Origin: Ruminococcus sp. CAG:403
GTDB lineage: Bacteria > Bacillota > Clostridia > Oscillospirales > Ruminococcaceae
Length of the DNA stretch: 7,383 bases
Direction of reading: 5' to 3'
Assembly (NCBI GenBank): GCA_000437255.1
Contig: FR899096.1
Span: forward strand, 51,720 to 59,102
Numbering within the stretch: position 1 is the stretch's first letter; every line of letters starts with the position of its first letter. Shown in pieces: positions 6,880 to 7,383 of the stretch. The position numbers and the translations under genes are program-made. Under the pieces are notes generated by a model, which saw only the letters and a list, made by a program, of their open reading frames with translations, made no database searches and had not been told where the DNA came from.

Positions 6880-6907
6880 ATTCAAAGAGGTTTTTTCATC
6901 ATTCAAA
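6880..6907. repeat. Direct repeat ATTCAAA, two copies 21 bp apart, upstream of the promoter
   Basis: ATTCAAA occurs at 6880-6886 and 6901-6907. Including flanks, CACAATTCAAA (6876-6886) and CATCATTCAAA (6897-6907) match at 9 of 11 positions. The 21-bp period is two helical turns. The copies lie just upstream of the -35 box, centred roughly at -44 and -65 from the predicted start, as expected for an activator-binding site. This is a reading of a short AT-rich region; chance is possible. Confidence 0.35.
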
Positions 6908-6920
6908 TGTATCCGCAAGA

Positions 6921-7383
6921 TTAATGCTTCGTATACGGATACTGCGGCAAATAAAAAATACGCTGCTCCAATTCTGCGCTATTATCTTCTGCAATTGCTT
7001 CGACTAACTTTGCAATCTGCTCTGCCTGTGCCGTAACATTCAGATCAACTGTCCCATACAGCTGCCCGCTGTCAATGGCATTTCGCATTTCCGGAATGCC
7101 ATTGATGCCAATGAGAATTGGTAATTCCCATTGCTGCTTCGTATAAAAATCATAGACACCCAGCGCCATACTGTCATTGCTGCAAATCACAGCTTCTGCC
7201 TGCCGTATGGTTTCTTCCGGCAGGTTCTCCAATTCCTTGCAGGCAGTCGTCCGAGACCAGTTAGCAGAGAGCACCTGCAACTGATGCAGCGAAAGCGAAG
7301 CGGATGCGGTGCGCAAAAAGGCATCTGTTCGGTTGATGACATCGGCATGTGCCTGTTCTCCTTCTATGAGCAAGTAATCCACT
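6921..7383 (-). CDS. Periplasmic-binding-protein-type sugar-binding protein, MglB-like, C-terminal part (5' end outside window)
   Basis: The last 153 codons are present, with TAA at 6921-6923; the reading frame stays open to the window edge, so the leftmost GTG is not a start. The fragment resembles the second half of the galactose/glucose-binding protein MglB (periplasmic binding protein-like I fold). It shows YLLIEGEQAHADVINRT (3-19 of the fragment), W42 in SANW, VICSNDSMALG (65-75), GINGIPEMRNAI (92-103) and YGTVDLN (109-115). By motif, MglB ligand residues H152, D154, R158, W183 and N211 correspond to H12, D14, R18, W42 and N69. The D236 equivalent is N94, and N256 seems replaced by a non-Asn residue. 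It could be an ABC-transporter lipoprotein, a sensor protein, or the effector domain of a regulator. No ABC ATPase or permease lies downstream. The missing N-terminus (signal peptide, or DNA-binding domain) would decide. Confidence 0.75.
   Translation of the reverse strand, partial: VDYLLIEGEQAHADVINRTDAFLRTASASLSLHQLQVLSANWSRTTACKELENLPEETIRQAEAVICSNDSMALGVYDFYTKQQWELPILIGINGIPEMRNAIDSGQLYGTVDLNVTAQAEQIAKLVEAIAEDNSAELEQRIFYLPQYPYTKH

Larger units (their letters stand above)
6751..6920. other. Intergenic control region between the binding-protein gene and the operon
   Basis: These 170 nt hold the promoter, repeat, cre-like site and ribosome binding site listed separately. No intrinsic terminator follows the upstream gene's stop at 6921, so read-through into the operon is possible. 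Near the 3' end the transcript could form a weak hairpin (6772-6796; AAGGCCC pairing with GGGUUUU using two G-U pairs) ending seven bases before the ribosome binding site. No small ORF with a credible ribosome binding site is seen. Confidence 0.5.

Noticed and set aside
1..7383. A new defence system, mobile element, CRISPR array, tRNA or rRNA
   Set aside because: Nothing of the kind is visible: no transposase or integrase motifs, no regularly spaced long repeats, no cloverleaf RNA. The whole window is explained by hydE, the Leloir operon and a sugar-binding protein.

Overview
This 7.4 kb window is a bacterial chromosomal segment from a strictly anaerobic, fermentative Firmicute, most likely of class Clostridia (Oscillospiraceae/Ruminococcaceae-like). 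Three things point there: the C-terminus of the [FeFe]-hydrogenase maturase HydE, a long class II (Firmicutes-type) galactose-1-phosphate uridylyltransferase, and strong AGGAGG-type ribosome binding sites. Assignment below class level is a guess.

Layout. Positions 1-257 (+ strand) hold the 3' end of hydE. A strong hairpin with an A-tract on one side and a T-tract on the other (276-318) follows, so it can stop transcription from both directions. From 400 to 6750 the minus strand carries a five-gene galactose operon. Read in the direction of transcription (right to left) it runs: GPH-family sugar:cation symporter, galK, galM, galE, galT. Junctions are tight: a 4-nt ATGA overlap, then gaps of 13, 2 and 7 nt by the stop/start coordinates (3957-3970, 2899-2900 and 1891-1905 are the actual spacers of 14, 2 and 15 nt). 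Three of the stop codons lie next to or overlap the next gene's ribosome binding site. A 170-nt promoter region (6751-6920) precedes the operon. Upstream of it, on the same strand and running off the right edge, is the C-terminal part of a periplasmic-binding-protein-like gene resembling the galactose/glucose-binding protein MglB.

How the genes work together. The symporter imports galactose or a galactoside. GalM converts beta-galactose to the alpha anomer. GalK phosphorylates it to galactose-1-phosphate. GalT exchanges it with UDP-glucose, giving glucose-1-phosphate and UDP-galactose, and GalE regenerates UDP-glucose. This is the complete Leloir pathway. No beta- or alpha-galactosidase and no phosphoglucomutase is in the window, so the sugar source and the exit step are encoded elsewhere. 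The binding protein is followed by no ABC ATPase or permease. It may therefore be a sensor or the end of a separate transport unit.

No new defence, mobile or otherwise exotic system is visible. The points most worth checking are in the operon's control region (a 21-bp-spaced direct repeat next to a promoter, and a cre-like site at the predicted transcription start), the orphan binding protein, and an altered sugar-binding motif in GalK.
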